A stretch of DNA of 64,000 nucleotides from Patiria miniata (lineage: Eukaryota > Echinodermata > Asteroidea > Valvatida > Asterinidae): contig NW_024037059.1 in assembly GCF_015706575.1 (NCBI RefSeq), positions 10,205,730 to 10,269,729 of the forward strand, written 5' to 3'. The notes beneath the pieces are model-generated. The model had not been told where the DNA came from. It made no database searches and worked only from the letters and a program-made list of their open reading frames with translations. Below are positions 1-12,107 of the stretch, one piece after another. Position numbers and translations under genes: made by a program. Numbering within the stretch: position 1 is the stretch's first letter; each line of letters begins with the position of its first letter.

Positions 1-1139
1 CCCTATTAGTTCAGTCGGAAAAGGGGGGTATCGTGCACCCTCGGAAATCAATTTCTAATCAACGTTTCTAGGTCAGAAAAAATGCGTAGAAAACGATTTG
101 CTATGTTAAAAAATTCAAAAAATGTCCCACGTATTGTTTTTATGCAAATTAGTGCCGCCATTACCGAAAAATCTATTTGTAACTATATCTCAGCCAATAT
201 TGCAGATAATGGAACGAACTAGGTGTCTAAACCAATGTTTTCAAGGTCAGAGATCACAATAAAACTATTCTGGAAGTGACCACATGTGTCTGTGGCATAG
301 GAATATGCAAATTAGTGCCGCAAATACCGGAAAGTCATGTTTTTGGCATATCTCGGCCAATATAGCACATAACTACACAAGTAAGGTGTCTAAACCCATG
401 TTTTGAGGGTCAAGTATCATTAGAAGACCATTCACGAAGTAACTATGTGTGTCTTTGGCATGAAAATATGTAAATTATAAAGTGTCGGTTTATCAGATAT
501 TTGATTTTTAGCCAATATCTCGGCCAATATTGCACATAACTACACAAGTAAGGTTTCTAAACCCATGTTTTGAGAGTCAGGTATCATTAGAAGACCATTC
601 ACGAAGTAACTATGTGTGTCCTTGGCAGGTAAATATGTAAATTCTAAAGTGTCGGTTTTTCAGATATTTGATTTTTAGCCAATATCTCGGCCAATATTGC
701 AGCTTATGTTGACAGAAGGGTTTTGATAAGCAATAATGATCAAAGTTTATTTTAAGCCATCATAATAATGAAAAACACGAGGTCATACGTCACAGACTGT
801 TTATGCATATTCATGAGTTACAGCGCGGCCGCCATTTTGAAATCGCATGGGGGAGCATTTTCGGGACGATATTTGTGGAAGATGATGACTGAAAGTCGTC
901 TTTTGGCCAGATGGATGAAAATATTGAGACCAAAGAACGTTTTTTCGAAAAGGTATGAGTTGCTCTACGACTAAGAACCTTAACTGTGGAAATTTTTGTC
1001 CTGGATGAAAAGATAATCTCGATCAAAAGATGTAGCAAAATCGCTACATCAGCGGCCAAAAAAATTCAGTCATTTTGGAAGCATTCAGCGTCTGGCCGTA
1101 CTACAGAGCTTGCGATAGTACTGTACGGCCAGACGCAGT
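1..1139. repeat. Tandem repeat of ~165 bp plus unmatched flank
   Basis: The anchor ATGCAAATTAGTGCCGC, later ATGTAAATT, recurs at 142, 305, 468 and 635, giving periods of 163, 163 and 167 bp over roughly 60-700. Units share CTCGGCCAATATTGCA and AAGTAACTATGTGTGTC with moderate divergence. From 700 to 1087 I see nothing recognisable. At 1088-1101 and 1123-1136 lies a perfect 14-bp inverted repeat (GCGTCTGGCCGTAC) around a 21-base loop. None of this is found in the right arm, so it either marks the end of the duplication or is an insertion at its edge. Confidence 0.75.
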
Positions 1140-1438
1140 CGGGCTACCTGAATCCATAAAAATCTTGCAGTTCTGCTAGGCTTACAGTTACAATCCTGAA
1201 TCCATCAAAATCCCCCAGTTTGTGCAATATGGAGGTATCCTGAATCCGCCGAAATCTCCCGAAACAGGAGTGTGGATTTTGATGGATTCAGGTACCCCGG
1301 TACGTTAGGGTTAATAAGATTTTGCTGAGATTTCGACCATTTCACAAACTTTTCAGAGGCTGAAAAAAAAATGAAACTCTTTGCACACATTGAACAGTAT
1401 GAGTTTGTACATTGTTTGATTGACTGTATATTGTTCAG

Positions 1439-4400
1439 GTATCCAGATACCATTGCCTAGGCCCTTTTCAAGTCAAGCTAATGGCGAGATGCAAGAGTCA
1501 GAGGTCAAAGTTCAAATGTCAGATCCTGTGCTAAAGAGTAAAGATGCTGCAGATCAGGCCAAGCCAGCTCCAAAGACAGCCAAAACAGACAAGAAAGGTA
1601 GGAAACATTGAGCAGTTGTATTAAACCCATTGAAGTACCGGTAGCGGTACTACATTGTATTATATTGTGTTGATTTTTAATATTTGTAAATTTTATTGCA
1701 TTGTATCTTTGAAACTCTGATACATTTTCTCACCGTGCGCAAGCATGAATTTCCTACAATGTAGTTCCGGCTTCGGAAAACCATATCACTTAATATACTC
1801 GTGCACATGAATATTGCGTGATGTTTGTAGTCGAGCTCAGATGCAGGCTAGGAATGAGGCTGAATATATTTCACTATAATTACTTATTAATACTGATCCA
1901 AACATTAAATACATTAAAAGCGAGTGTGGATTTTCATGTCAAAAAATAAGGTACATTTCCCAACGTTTTTATTGGATTTTTTTACAACGGTCATGTATGA
2001 TTATAATCGATCAAGCTGTTGGTTGATGAACTTTGGTTGGATTTACTTGGGTCGAAAAGCCACCAAAAAGCGCGCATTGTTCGCAATGTTCCTTATTTTC
2101 CAATGAAGTTTTGCAAAATCAAACTTTAGCATGTTTAGTGTCTTTTTGAACCCTCCGATGCTTGCCCCGGGCGAACTCAACCCTGCTTGTTATTGCTTTG
2201 AGAACCAACTTAATGTGGTGTATTTTTGGTGTATGTACATTAAGGCTAAGATTTGGGGATGTATGTTTGGTGTAGTCACATCATTTGCATAAAGCTGGTG
2301 CACAATTGGTGTGCACCACATGTGCACTAAAACTACACCAACTAAAGAGGTGTACAGCCCAATTGGGTGAGGGTTCACACTACAGTTTCGCCCAGGGGAA
2401 ATGTCTGGCCCCGGGGATAAAATCTCAGAGGTGGTGCAGGGGTGAGAATTACAAGTGTGAAATATGGCTTATTTTCACCCCCGCATTGCCACAGAGCCAT
2501 CCCCGAAATTTGGTTTAGTGGAAAAGAGTGTTGGAGTCGAGTCCTCAAAGCTGAGTACCGAGTTCTTTGATGTGCTCGATTTTTACTCCCGAGTACTAGG
2601 GTCGAGTACCGAGTCCAAACCAACGAGTCCGTGCCAAAATTGTACAAAGAATCGAGTACGGGCCGAGTCCACATAATTTTCGAGTACTGATAGTCAAGCA
2701 CGAGCCAAGTACTTAAGTGTACTCAAGTTGTACTCGAGTACGAGTTCTCCAACACTGGTGGAAAAGGCATAGGCTTTAGTGCTCGGGCGGATGTGAGTTG
2801 CACTGGGAGTAATGGGCAGGGTGGTTGGTTGGGGGGGGGGGGGGGGTTCAGTGACTTCTAGGTTTAGCTCTTCTGTCATACTTTTGGACCACAGAGGAGT
2901 TCATTGAGGCAAAGATTTCCATACATTTGTGACCTGTTCTGTCAAAAGCAGACGCTTCTGGGCAGAGGTTGAAATTAAGATGGGGCCAAAAAACGCTTTC
3001 GAACTCTAAATATAGTATTTTTGATGATTTGTTAAGGTATATCAGTTAAAGAAAATACTGTTTTGTGACGTTCGTGGCCATTTTCTCCGTTTTCTACTTT
3101 TCGACACAATGAACTTCAAAATAGCATAACTCTGCCCAGGAATGACCGATTTCAAAAATTAAACCACCTATTAGGCCTAAAAAGAAAAAGAACATGTTTT
3201 AACAATATGCAAAATCTCATTTTTGACCTTTTGCCCAGAAAAGTCTGATTTTGACAGAACAGGTCACATTTAGGTGTGCAGTCAACCAGTCATCTGTACC
3301 TAAAAAAAAAAGAGGTATTATGTTCTGCTTGAGTTACCATGCTAAATTAAACAGTTAATGTTTTCTTGAAATCTCTTTTAAGGAAAACACTTTTCAAGTG
3401 TAAATACTACCATGTCAGGAAGGCCATCATTGAGAGAATTCGGGAGAATCCTTCACCATTTACATCTTTTTTGCTTGTCATTCACTACATGATACATTAG
3501 ACATGTTAGATGAAACATGTTAGTTTTTATACTGTTCTAAGGCTAGAAACAGATTTCATAGTCTATTTTGCAAAGTGAACATTTTTTTTTGGAATCATGA
3601 TTTGCCGTACAATGTAAGCCTAGACAATGTCCACAAGTGATTTTAGGTTGCTGCAAATTGTTTATCTGACATGTACATGTACATCTGTTTCCCGCGTTCC
3701 GAAGTTGCACCAACCAAAATTATGTATTTTGAGCGACTCATACAGGTGATCTTTATCTACTTATTTTCATTGAAACAGTCTGTTTGTGAATTCAACAGTC
3801 CATCTGTTTGTGTAGAGGACTAACATGACTAATTTGTATGAAGTTACTGTAGCATTATTAAATGTCTTTTCATTTGTACTCTCACCTTGTTTTACTGTGC
3901 AATTTCTGTTTTGTCTGAAACAGAAAAGAAGGAAAAGAAAGAGAAAGCTGATGTCCAGCGTGCAGCCACTGATGAACCCAGCATTACCCAAGTTGATTTG
4001 CGCATTGGTCGCATTATAGACGTCAAGAAACACCCTGATGCAGACACGCTGTACCTACAGCAGGTAGACGTAGGCGAAGCAGTTCCAAGGACTGTGGTCT
4101 CAGGACTCATCAAGCATGTCACCCTTGAAGAGGTGAGGACACTGAAGCAAGACCCCTCCAAATACATGTATAGCGCAATATTAATAGAGCAGACATGTAC
4201 ACATGTACATGTACCAATGTGAACCAGTACATGTTTATGAAGTGTACATGTACTTGCATGACTGTCCTGGGTATACAGCAGGCTTGTGCGGTTCCGGCGG
4301 TTCCCCGGTTCTAACCGGTTCCAATATGGGAACCGGAACCGGGAGTCCAATATTTTCAAGAACCGGGTACCCGCTATCGTCGGTTCCGGGCCCAAAAGAA

Positions 4401-7400
4401 TCAGTTCCAGATTAAATTACCTATTTTCTGTGCACAAAATCCAAAGCTGAGAATCGGCTCCACAGGAAATCAATCGTGGCGGCGCGGCCCGGGACATTCA
4501 CTCGGGCCGACTAGTCAAAACAATATTTCACGGGTCAAAGACAAACAGCTCAACAGAGCCCTTTTTGAGTTTGCGGTCAACCACGAGGTGTGCATATAGA
4601 GCATTGAACCCAATACTGGCCCTGTACGATGGATAATAAACATGCATGGGGCGTGGCCAGACCGCTCGGGGTTACTTGGACAAGCGGTGAAGTGTTTTAG
4701 GTTTTATGAAATGCGGACTCAAAGGAGGAAATGCACATGTCATGCAAAGATAGTTAGGAAAAGGACCGATCACGTGAGAGGGTTTAACCAATAAAACCAA
4801 CAAGGAGTCCGATTTTCACAGGAGTCCCATTTTTATGCTCTGGAATTGGCTGTATGTTTAGGCCTATGTATTTTTTACCCGGGTCCATCAGAGCCGATTC
4901 CAGCACTCGACCGGTTCCACACTACAGTACATGTAGTTGTGCAATGTACACTGAAAGCAGGGTACCAGTGTACGTGTGTACAGTGTACGAAGTGAATCAT
5001 TCTATTCTCAGCGGCATGGCGGTTGTCACGTTAAATACAATTATAGGCAAGGAACAGAGAATAAGTAATAAACGCTAAGCTTGCTTTCAAAAATAGTTTC
5101 ACACAAAAATTCATGATTTGAAACCAAATACGTAGTGGAATATTCATGAACTCCACATCGAAATCCACGGAACACGGACCTCACAAGGTGAAACCGTTAT
5201 TCTTTACATGTCATTTCAAGAGCTTATGTTTTTTCATTGAATTTTCGGGAGCCGGTTCCGACTCGGAACCGGTTCTTTTTTGAGAACCGGAACCAGCTGC
5301 AGAAAGATTGGAACCGCCCAAACCTAGTATACAGTGGAGGCTAAACCATGTCATCTTCAGTTCAGCCACATTGTCATTGGGTGTCCAAATAAAATCCAGT
5401 CTAAGAACACTGTGGTAACAAAAAGCTTAACTGGTATTAAGACAGAGTTGATAATTGTCTGAGTTACTGTCAATATACCATATTGAAGTGCATGTTGTTT
5501 GTGTCTTGTCACAGAAAAAGCATTTCGATTAGGAGAAATTAAAGGTCAAAATGGAAACTTCTACATAATGTACAGAAAACCGACTTTTTGACTTTTCCAA
5601 TGAACATGATGAAAGTTCAGATTTGTTTACGACACAAAGTAGGATATTTTTTTATGATTTCCCCACAATGTGATATTATTTAAATTATAATTTCAAAGAA
5701 GTCATTAATGGTCATTAAAGTTCTACAATGAGTTTCCTTATTCTGGCACGCAAACTTGATTACTGTGTAGTAAAGCCAATAAACAGTCTCAACATAAGAT
5801 ACTGACTTTGGCTATGGTAGTGATAAGAATTGTGAATGTTTAGGTCAGTGTTGAAATGATATGAATTGCCTAAAGCACTGGCTCCCAATATCACTATGAA
5901 TTAATTTAGGGCCAATGACTTTCCATTTCAGAAAAGTGTGTATTCCGTTTTACTAGGAACTGGACCAAGTCTATCAAAATCCATCAATCACTATGCGTCC
6001 AATACAAAACTGTACATGACAAAATGGAATCCACCTGGTTGACATCGTTGACATTCATAGACTACACATGGCTTTTATCACAATAGCAGTACAGGAAGCT
6101 GGGCAAAATCAATCGGATACTCCAAGCACTGCTTCAGGCCATTAGGCCCAAGTCCTTCATACTCCATCAATATTTCGTCACGCCAGGCCTTCTGGACCAA
6201 GTCCCCCAAAATCCACCAAAATGGGGGTATGGATTTTGATGGAGTTGGGGTGGTTAGGGTTAATTGCCGAAATCTGCCTACATGTACATGTACATGTAGA
6301 TACCGGTAGTTGTGATGGTGAGGTTTCAGTTGAGGGTCATGTCACTTTGATCAATTGTCATCAGTTCTTTTTGACTGACAGATGCAAGATCGTCTTGTGA
6401 TTATGTGTTGCAACATCAAGCCAGCTAAGATGCGAGGGGTGCTGAGCCAGGCTATGGTCATGTGTGCTGCTACAGATGATAAAGTGGAGATACTCATCCC
6501 TCCTAAGGGTGTGGTACCAGGGGATCGCGTCAGCTGCCAGGGATATCCATGTATGTAATATACAATGCTTATTCACTACTATATGTACACTCTCTCAGTT
6601 TAGTTTTGAGAGATACGGTACATGTCTTATTATTACATGTATCCTTCCAACAAGCAAACAGCAACAAGCAAAATGGTTTAGAGCACACTGCTTGCCCAGC
6701 TTCCTGCTGGGGTACGGTAGCCCACAGTGGCATCTAGCACTCTATACACCACACCAGGATCAAACCTGGCTTGAAAGTACAGTCATACTGTACTGTTGTT
6801 CCAAATTTCATTTCCATCTAAATTCAGTTATTTTTCAATTACCCACTTGGATTTAAAATGCCAAAAGAAAAGCACTCTAGAACCGGTAACTTAATAAAGC
6901 TTGGTGATTGTTGCAGTAGGCCCACGCATTGATGAGTGAAATTGGATGACTGCATTACCGGTACAAGCTGATCTTAAAGGCCAATCATTAGGAGGCACTT
7001 CAATGAATTTGCTAATGATCCAACAGGTGGATGGTGGGAGGCAAGTCATCCTGCATGGATGGGAGTAATTACACGGGCCATTTCACGCAAACATCAGCCT
7101 GTTAATTGGGCCCTCAATGACCAAATGGGTCACAAGTCACCAAATGTGTGTCCAAAATCTTGGGCATTGAAATTGGACAGGCAGAAAAAAATTATTTCAA
7201 ATTCACATCTATTTCTTTTAATGGGATATTACATGTATTTCCTTGATATGCATTGTTATATACCATGAATTCTTTCATAGATTGAGTTACATGATTTTCC
7301 TTTTGCTTAGAAGCATTTATCCAAGGCCTGGGGATGAGGGTGGGGGTTGATATCATTTTTCATCGCCGCACAATATTGATTTGTGTAAAGCCGAAACTTG

Positions 7401-8518
7401 CAGATATAATTACACCAATTTCATCAACGTCAAAGGGTATACATGTAGCATTCTTGCAATATTTCAAATTTTCAACGTAGGACAAATCATTTGTTTTTTA
7501 ATTGACCATCATGTCTAGAAACCACAATCATTTTTTGATGGAAGCGTGGAATAGTAACGTGATAATTACAAAATGCTGTGTCTGATTTACCACAATTCCG
7601 ACACAAATCTCATCAGCTTATCAGCAGGAATGCCTTGACTAGTGTACAAGTTTTAAAAAAAAAATCAGTCACTGCAATTTTCACAAAAATCAGTCACTGC
7701 AATTTTCACAAAAATCAGTCATTGCCTTTTTGAGATCAGAAGGGTGGACGGAGCCCTCCCTGTGTTGCCCATTGATGAGAGGGTTGGGTGAGGCCAGGAA
7801 ACAATCACCATCTTATAACCAGCAAAAGTTGTTGACAAATGGCCGTGAAAGCTCCAATGAATAAGTACACTGTATTGCATAGCAAGATTAATTCCTAGTC
7901 ATACTTGGATTTCTCTCTGAAATTGCAGATATACAATGACTTGAGTTTAAAATATGCCTGTACGCATGCACGTGTGTGTGCGCTATCTGAAGCCTGTCAT
8001 CCGGGCTATTTCTATTATACAAGACGGTGGAAACAACACTTTTTGGATGATCAAAGTAATGTACCCCATGGGGTACATCACTCATGTACCACGAGGTATA
8101 TGTCCCCGACACAGTACATGTGTGTTTGTGGCACATCACATGCTCAGTTCTCGACCAATAAAAAGTCACAGTCTACTACCGTGGTATAACAAGACGATTT
8201 GTTGAGCTACTATCCCGCTGCTAAAAACTGTAACATTAGTTTAGTTAGACTTCACTAATACTTTATGCGTCATCAAACTGGGACTTACAAAAGCTTTCTC
8301 TTTCTCTTGTTCTCCTGTATTTCTGTCTGTCCTCGTCTTCTGTAGTGGCGGACAACTTCCCTCCTCAGATGAATCCCAAGAAGAAGATATTTGAGCAGAT
8401 CAAACCTCACCTCAGGACCGATGCTAACAAGGTGGCTTGCTACAAGGGTTCACCCTTGGAAGTTGAAGGCAAGGGTGTGTGTGTGGCTCCAACCCTTAGC
8501 AAAGCTGAAGTGCGATAG
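1439..8518 (+). CDS. AIMP1: AIMP1, left copy, exons 3-6 (5' part not in window)
   Basis: Aminoacyl-tRNA synthetase complex-interacting multifunctional protein 1 (p43), a cytosolic scaffold that binds tRNA and anchors synthetases. Exons read as 1439-1597, 3924-4132, 6382-6550 and 8346-8518 (stop TAG), all with GT-AG borders and compatible phases (1-1, 1-0, 0-1, 1-stop). They encode a linker ending in a Lys/Glu-rich run, then the EMAP II-type tRNA-binding OB fold. Visible landmarks are [52 protein letters not shown] and a C-terminal VEGKGVC, closely matching vertebrate AIMP1. No stop or frameshift is seen. Exons 1-2 (coiled coil) would lie left of position 1, and the arm homology stops near 1140, so whether this copy is complete is unknown. 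Seven residues differ from the right copy. Confidence 0.9.
2526..2757. mobile_element. hAT-like non-autonomous element with CTCGAGTAC words (left copy)
   Basis: Bounded by an 8-bp duplication GTGGAAAA (2518-2525 and 2758-2765). Ends read GAGTGTTGGAG and CTCCAACACTG. The interior is built of repeated ACTCGAGTAC/CGAGTACCGAGT words. Eight-base target duplication and a (C)AGTGTTGG end are hAT superfamily traits. There is no transposase, so it moves (if at all) in trans. The same insertion is in the right arm at 55062-55330, so it predates the duplication. Confidence 0.82.
2929..3267. mobile_element. 339-bp element with GTGACCTGTTCTGTCAAAA ends (left arm only)
   Basis: The 19-bp end GTGACCTGTTCTGTCAAAA at 2929 and its complement ending at 3267 are flanked by ATTT on both sides (2925-2928, 3268-3271). 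The right arm has no copy. There the same site, within a few bases, is occupied by a different transposon. No coding capacity. Confidence 0.8.
4279..5326. mobile_element. hAT-like element with GAACCGGTTCC ends (left copy, complete)
   Basis: 1048 bp between 8-bp duplications GTATACAG (4271-4278 and 5327-5334). Terminal inverted repeats are CAGGCTTGTGCGGTTCC and, read inward from the other end, TAGGTTTGGGCGGTTCC. Both ends are crowded with GGTTCCGG/GAACCGG words. I see no transposase in the interior. It lies in AIMP1 intron 4. The right-arm partner has lost its distal end. Confidence 0.85.
7659..7730. repeat. 25-bp tandem repeat, three units
   Basis: AAAATCAGTCACTGCAATTT plus TCACA is repeated; the third unit is diverged. 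It lies in AIMP1 intron 5, in a block of about 800 bp missing from the right arm. Confidence 0.75.
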
Positions 8519-11500
8519 ACTCAACCACAATCAACCTTCCTACTTACGCTGGTGATGTACCATGTGTACTAGCTAGGCTTGACTTTGAATTAGTTCTTAA
8601 AGGTATCACACTTAAAGACACTTAAAGGTATCATGCAACATTATAAATATAACAGCCAAGGTTGTTTTGTTTTGTATGTCCAAACATACCTCTTATGTTG
8701 GTCAATTTTTGAATGCTTGAGGGGCTTATTGTGGTACATGTTCTGGTGCCCACTCCCAGATCTGCAATTCCTATAGCAAAGTACGTCCTGGTCAGTAGTA
8801 CATTTTATTGAAGGCAGACATCTTGACTAACTTCAAGCCCTGCTTAGTTATTAAAGATATAGTCCATCATTTGTAATTTGTGCATTTTGTTTGTTTGAAG
8901 CAACAAAAGTTTTCAAAATCTAATGAAGGATACTGAACAACTAACCTGATGAAGTTTCAGCTCAGCTTCAGCTGTATATTCCGAGAAAAACAGCATTCTA
9001 GGATCTCAATTTCAAATCAAAAGTTGCTGAATCATGTTTTGAATTGGGCCTGAATTCAGCGTCCGAGACGCGTTCTACTGAGCCGATTGCAGCTATACGC
9101 GATGTTGCGCACTGATCCGACGAATTATAGCAAACGTGCGCGCGTGCGTCGAGCCAATGCTTGCGCGCGCTTCGCCGAATAACAAAACGAACTACTAATT
9201 TAAATTTTCCTACTGTGCGTCTTAAGACACACCGTTGGAAAGGCCTTCTTTCGTTGATTACTTCAAAATGACAGCTTTCCAGAAAGAATAATTTCACAGG
9301 GAGTTTAGTCCCCTTACTATCTTTCAACCAAGTATGTTTTTCAACAATAATTACGCCAGTTACTTTTCGGATGGCTGCAAATGATGGACTATAGCTTTAA
9401 ACTTGGTGGGCTGGGGGGGGGGGGGGGGGCACAAACTGCACCCCCTCCTGAACACTTGTCAATGGTCTCACTCATTAAGCCGTCAATTCACATTCTATGT
9501 GGCAAAGCATGCAACATAATGCCAAAAGAGTGTACTCTTTATCAGAAAAAAAATCCACTCCTCACAAAATGTTGACTTCAAATTCAAGTAAGTCTTGGGC
9601 CAAGAGAATAGTGATCGATGGTGGATCGTGCAGTCACTGAAATTTGTTTCACGATTAGAGCAGCTCGCCTGCTCTCACTAGCATCTGGGGAATCCTGCAG
9701 TAGCGGTTTAACTTACTTTTTCCCTAGGCTTTCTGAGGTAACCAATTAGTGATTACAAAATGATAGCCGTTGATGGGCTGATTAAAAAAAATTATAGTTG
9801 TCATGCAACGGTTTTAAACATATGCGCAGCATATAATTATACACACTATGCAGAATTCAACTGTGAATTGTGACGATCAAATGTCATAAGACAGCCACGT
9901 GCCATTGCTGCAAGATTCCCAAGATGTTAGTGAGAGAACATTACATTATCAAAAGCAGTGTGCGAGGGCGCTTTACAACAATCACATTGATGCTCTCCAA
10001 CGTACAATCACTATCGATAACTGACGTCTTGGGCCAAGACTAGCTTCAAGAATGCTTTAAGCTACATAGGATCTTTAGTATGTTGTGCATTTTACCCCTT
10101 TTCAGCGATAATTGCTCCAAGTTTTGTGTAGTGTGCATAACAACTGACCCTGAAGAAAGACCCTAATACATTTTGAGAAAACAATGCAGTGTATTTTTGG
10201 TCTTGTAAGTGGATTTCGTTGTTACAGCGTTGGTTTTATATTTTGAATTGTACCCTCTCCTTTACTATCCCTAAATTCAGCACTAAGGACATAAAGAACC
10301 GAAGTGCGCTGCGTATTCTGTTCCACGTGCGCACAGCTTAAGTGTGTAAAGACATCAGCATGTGAACCATAGTGATCCAGAACAATGACAGCTGACGTCA
10401 CACTTCTGTACTGTCAGGGATGTGATTGGTCTGTGACAAAAAAACTGGAAAATGTTATGCATGAAGTGCAAACTCTGGCGAGTGCGAAGCCATTACGGCG
10501 TCGGGTCCGGGGCCCGCTTAAGGGCCCCCAATTTTTTTGATTTTAGAATATCTGGGGTGCAATCTGAGGCGATTACTGGGCACTTTCCTCTGAAATTTTG
10601 GAGCAGAATTTGTTTTAATTGTTAAGAAGAATTTTCCTTCATTTGTTAAAATGTACTCTTGTTCTTATAAAGTTTCTTCTGTACTCAAAGTTGAGAACTA
10701 TGCATTTTCATGTTACCTCGCCGTATTTGCCATGCTTTGGTGTGCTTTGGGTGTTTCACATGGGATACGACTCGAGCTATTTCTATCCACTCGACGCGTA
10801 GTTGATAATGTCGTTGCAAACATTGCAAAAAACCTTGCCAGTGCCGGGTTGCTATTTTATCGAGACACTCTTGAAATTCATGCTGATGCCCGTCAATAAT
10901 AACATAGTCCCGAAACCATTCCTACCGGAACTTATTTTTCACTTCTTTATCAAGCTCTCGCAGTCGCACTGATCAATCTCCTTGCGAAAGTATCGACTTG
11001 TTGGGCGCAGCCATGATGGAAGCATATTTACACAAACACTCCGAGCTGACGCACGTAAAACAATGCAACAACGTGCATAATCCACATTGTACCGTACTGT
11101 ATGCCATTGCGCAATAGAGTAAAGTACTCTATTGTACTCTTTCAACTTGTTAGTGTACATGGATGTGGCGTCATGGCCCCAGTGGATGGGTTATCTTTGC
11201 AGTAATTAATCAATATCGTCAAAGTGTAAACCCCTTCAATTGTTTTTTTTTTCCAAGCGATACCATTTCTGGTATAATAGATAATGATGAAGAGGTTGGT
11301 TCAGCGGCCATCAGACTAAGGTTCATTCCTACGTGGACCAGTCATTTTACCGTATGGTACTAGTTGAGTAAGGTTTGTCATGTTAAATTTGTTGGTTTGT
11401 TTGGATCATGGATTGACCAATCAGAATCGAGGATACAAGTTTTCTTGAAGATAATTACATTTATTGATGCAGTACCTCACATGCACTTCTTGCATTGATC

Positions 11501-11734
11501 TTGATTGGTCTGACTAGCGATGCTGAACCAATTCAAACAAGGTGAGGTACGTACATACATGTGTTTTAAGAATGCATTTTGCACAGGAAGAATAATTCCC
11601 AAAATCTAATCAAACTTGTTCATCAGTTATATTTATCACATCGGAATAACTTTTGATGCTTGTCAAAAATCCATCCAATTGCCATTGCTTATTCTTCATG
11701 CCATTTTCTCGTTTGTCGTTCTTATAAATTGTAT
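8519..11734. other. Intergenic between AIMP1 3' end and the LINE
   Basis: Contains the AIMP1 3' UTR of unknown length, the 8851-9400 repeat, a G run, and non-coding sequence conserved in the right arm (45000-46990). Open frames of 60-90 codons at 10651-10899 and 11163-11363 occur in both arms but show no recognisable domain. The first is frameshifted at an A run in the right arm. Confidence 0.55.
8851..9400. mobile_element. TTAAAG..TATAGTCC repeat, copy 1 (left arm)
   Basis: 550 bp with inverted ends TTAAAG-TATAGTCCATCATTTG. No coding capacity. The same insertion occurs in the right arm (46998-47556), so it predates the duplication. A third member lies in the spacer at 27183-27697. Superfamily uncertain; TTAA at both ends could be a piggyBac-type target, but this is weak. 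Confidence 0.72.
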
Positions 11735-12107
11735 GCAATTTGTCAAGCCTGTATCTCTTATCGCAGTCATGTGATGGACCGTACAAGGAGGAGTCCGACC
11801 CCTTGTAGCTCGTTAGTGCATGCTAGTGTTGTTAGAGTAGTATTAGCACGTAATATAGCATGTAGAGTGTGGGGACGACCGACTTGTGAGACAACAGGTA
11901 AACGTCCTGGTCTACCTTCACGTGGTAGGGGTTGTTAACCTGTTGACCTGTTCAACAGGAACGAACAGACCAGGGTGGCTAGGTATACTAAGTCTCAATG
12001 CCTATGAGCAACCAGCGTCATAAACACCCAGCACGTTGATAGGCAGGGAGAGAAGTCAAGGTCCTTCGCCCTGACGGAATTACAAAGACCGCTGAAACCG
12101 CATAACT

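Noticed and set aside
3892-4395. 167-codon open frame on the minus strand
   Set aside because: It is the antisense shadow of AIMP1 exon 4 plus intron and hAT-like sequence; no family resemblance.
11163-11363. 66-codon frame conserved in both arms
   Set aside because: No domain, a T homopolymer in the middle, and conservation no better than neighbouring non-coding sequence.
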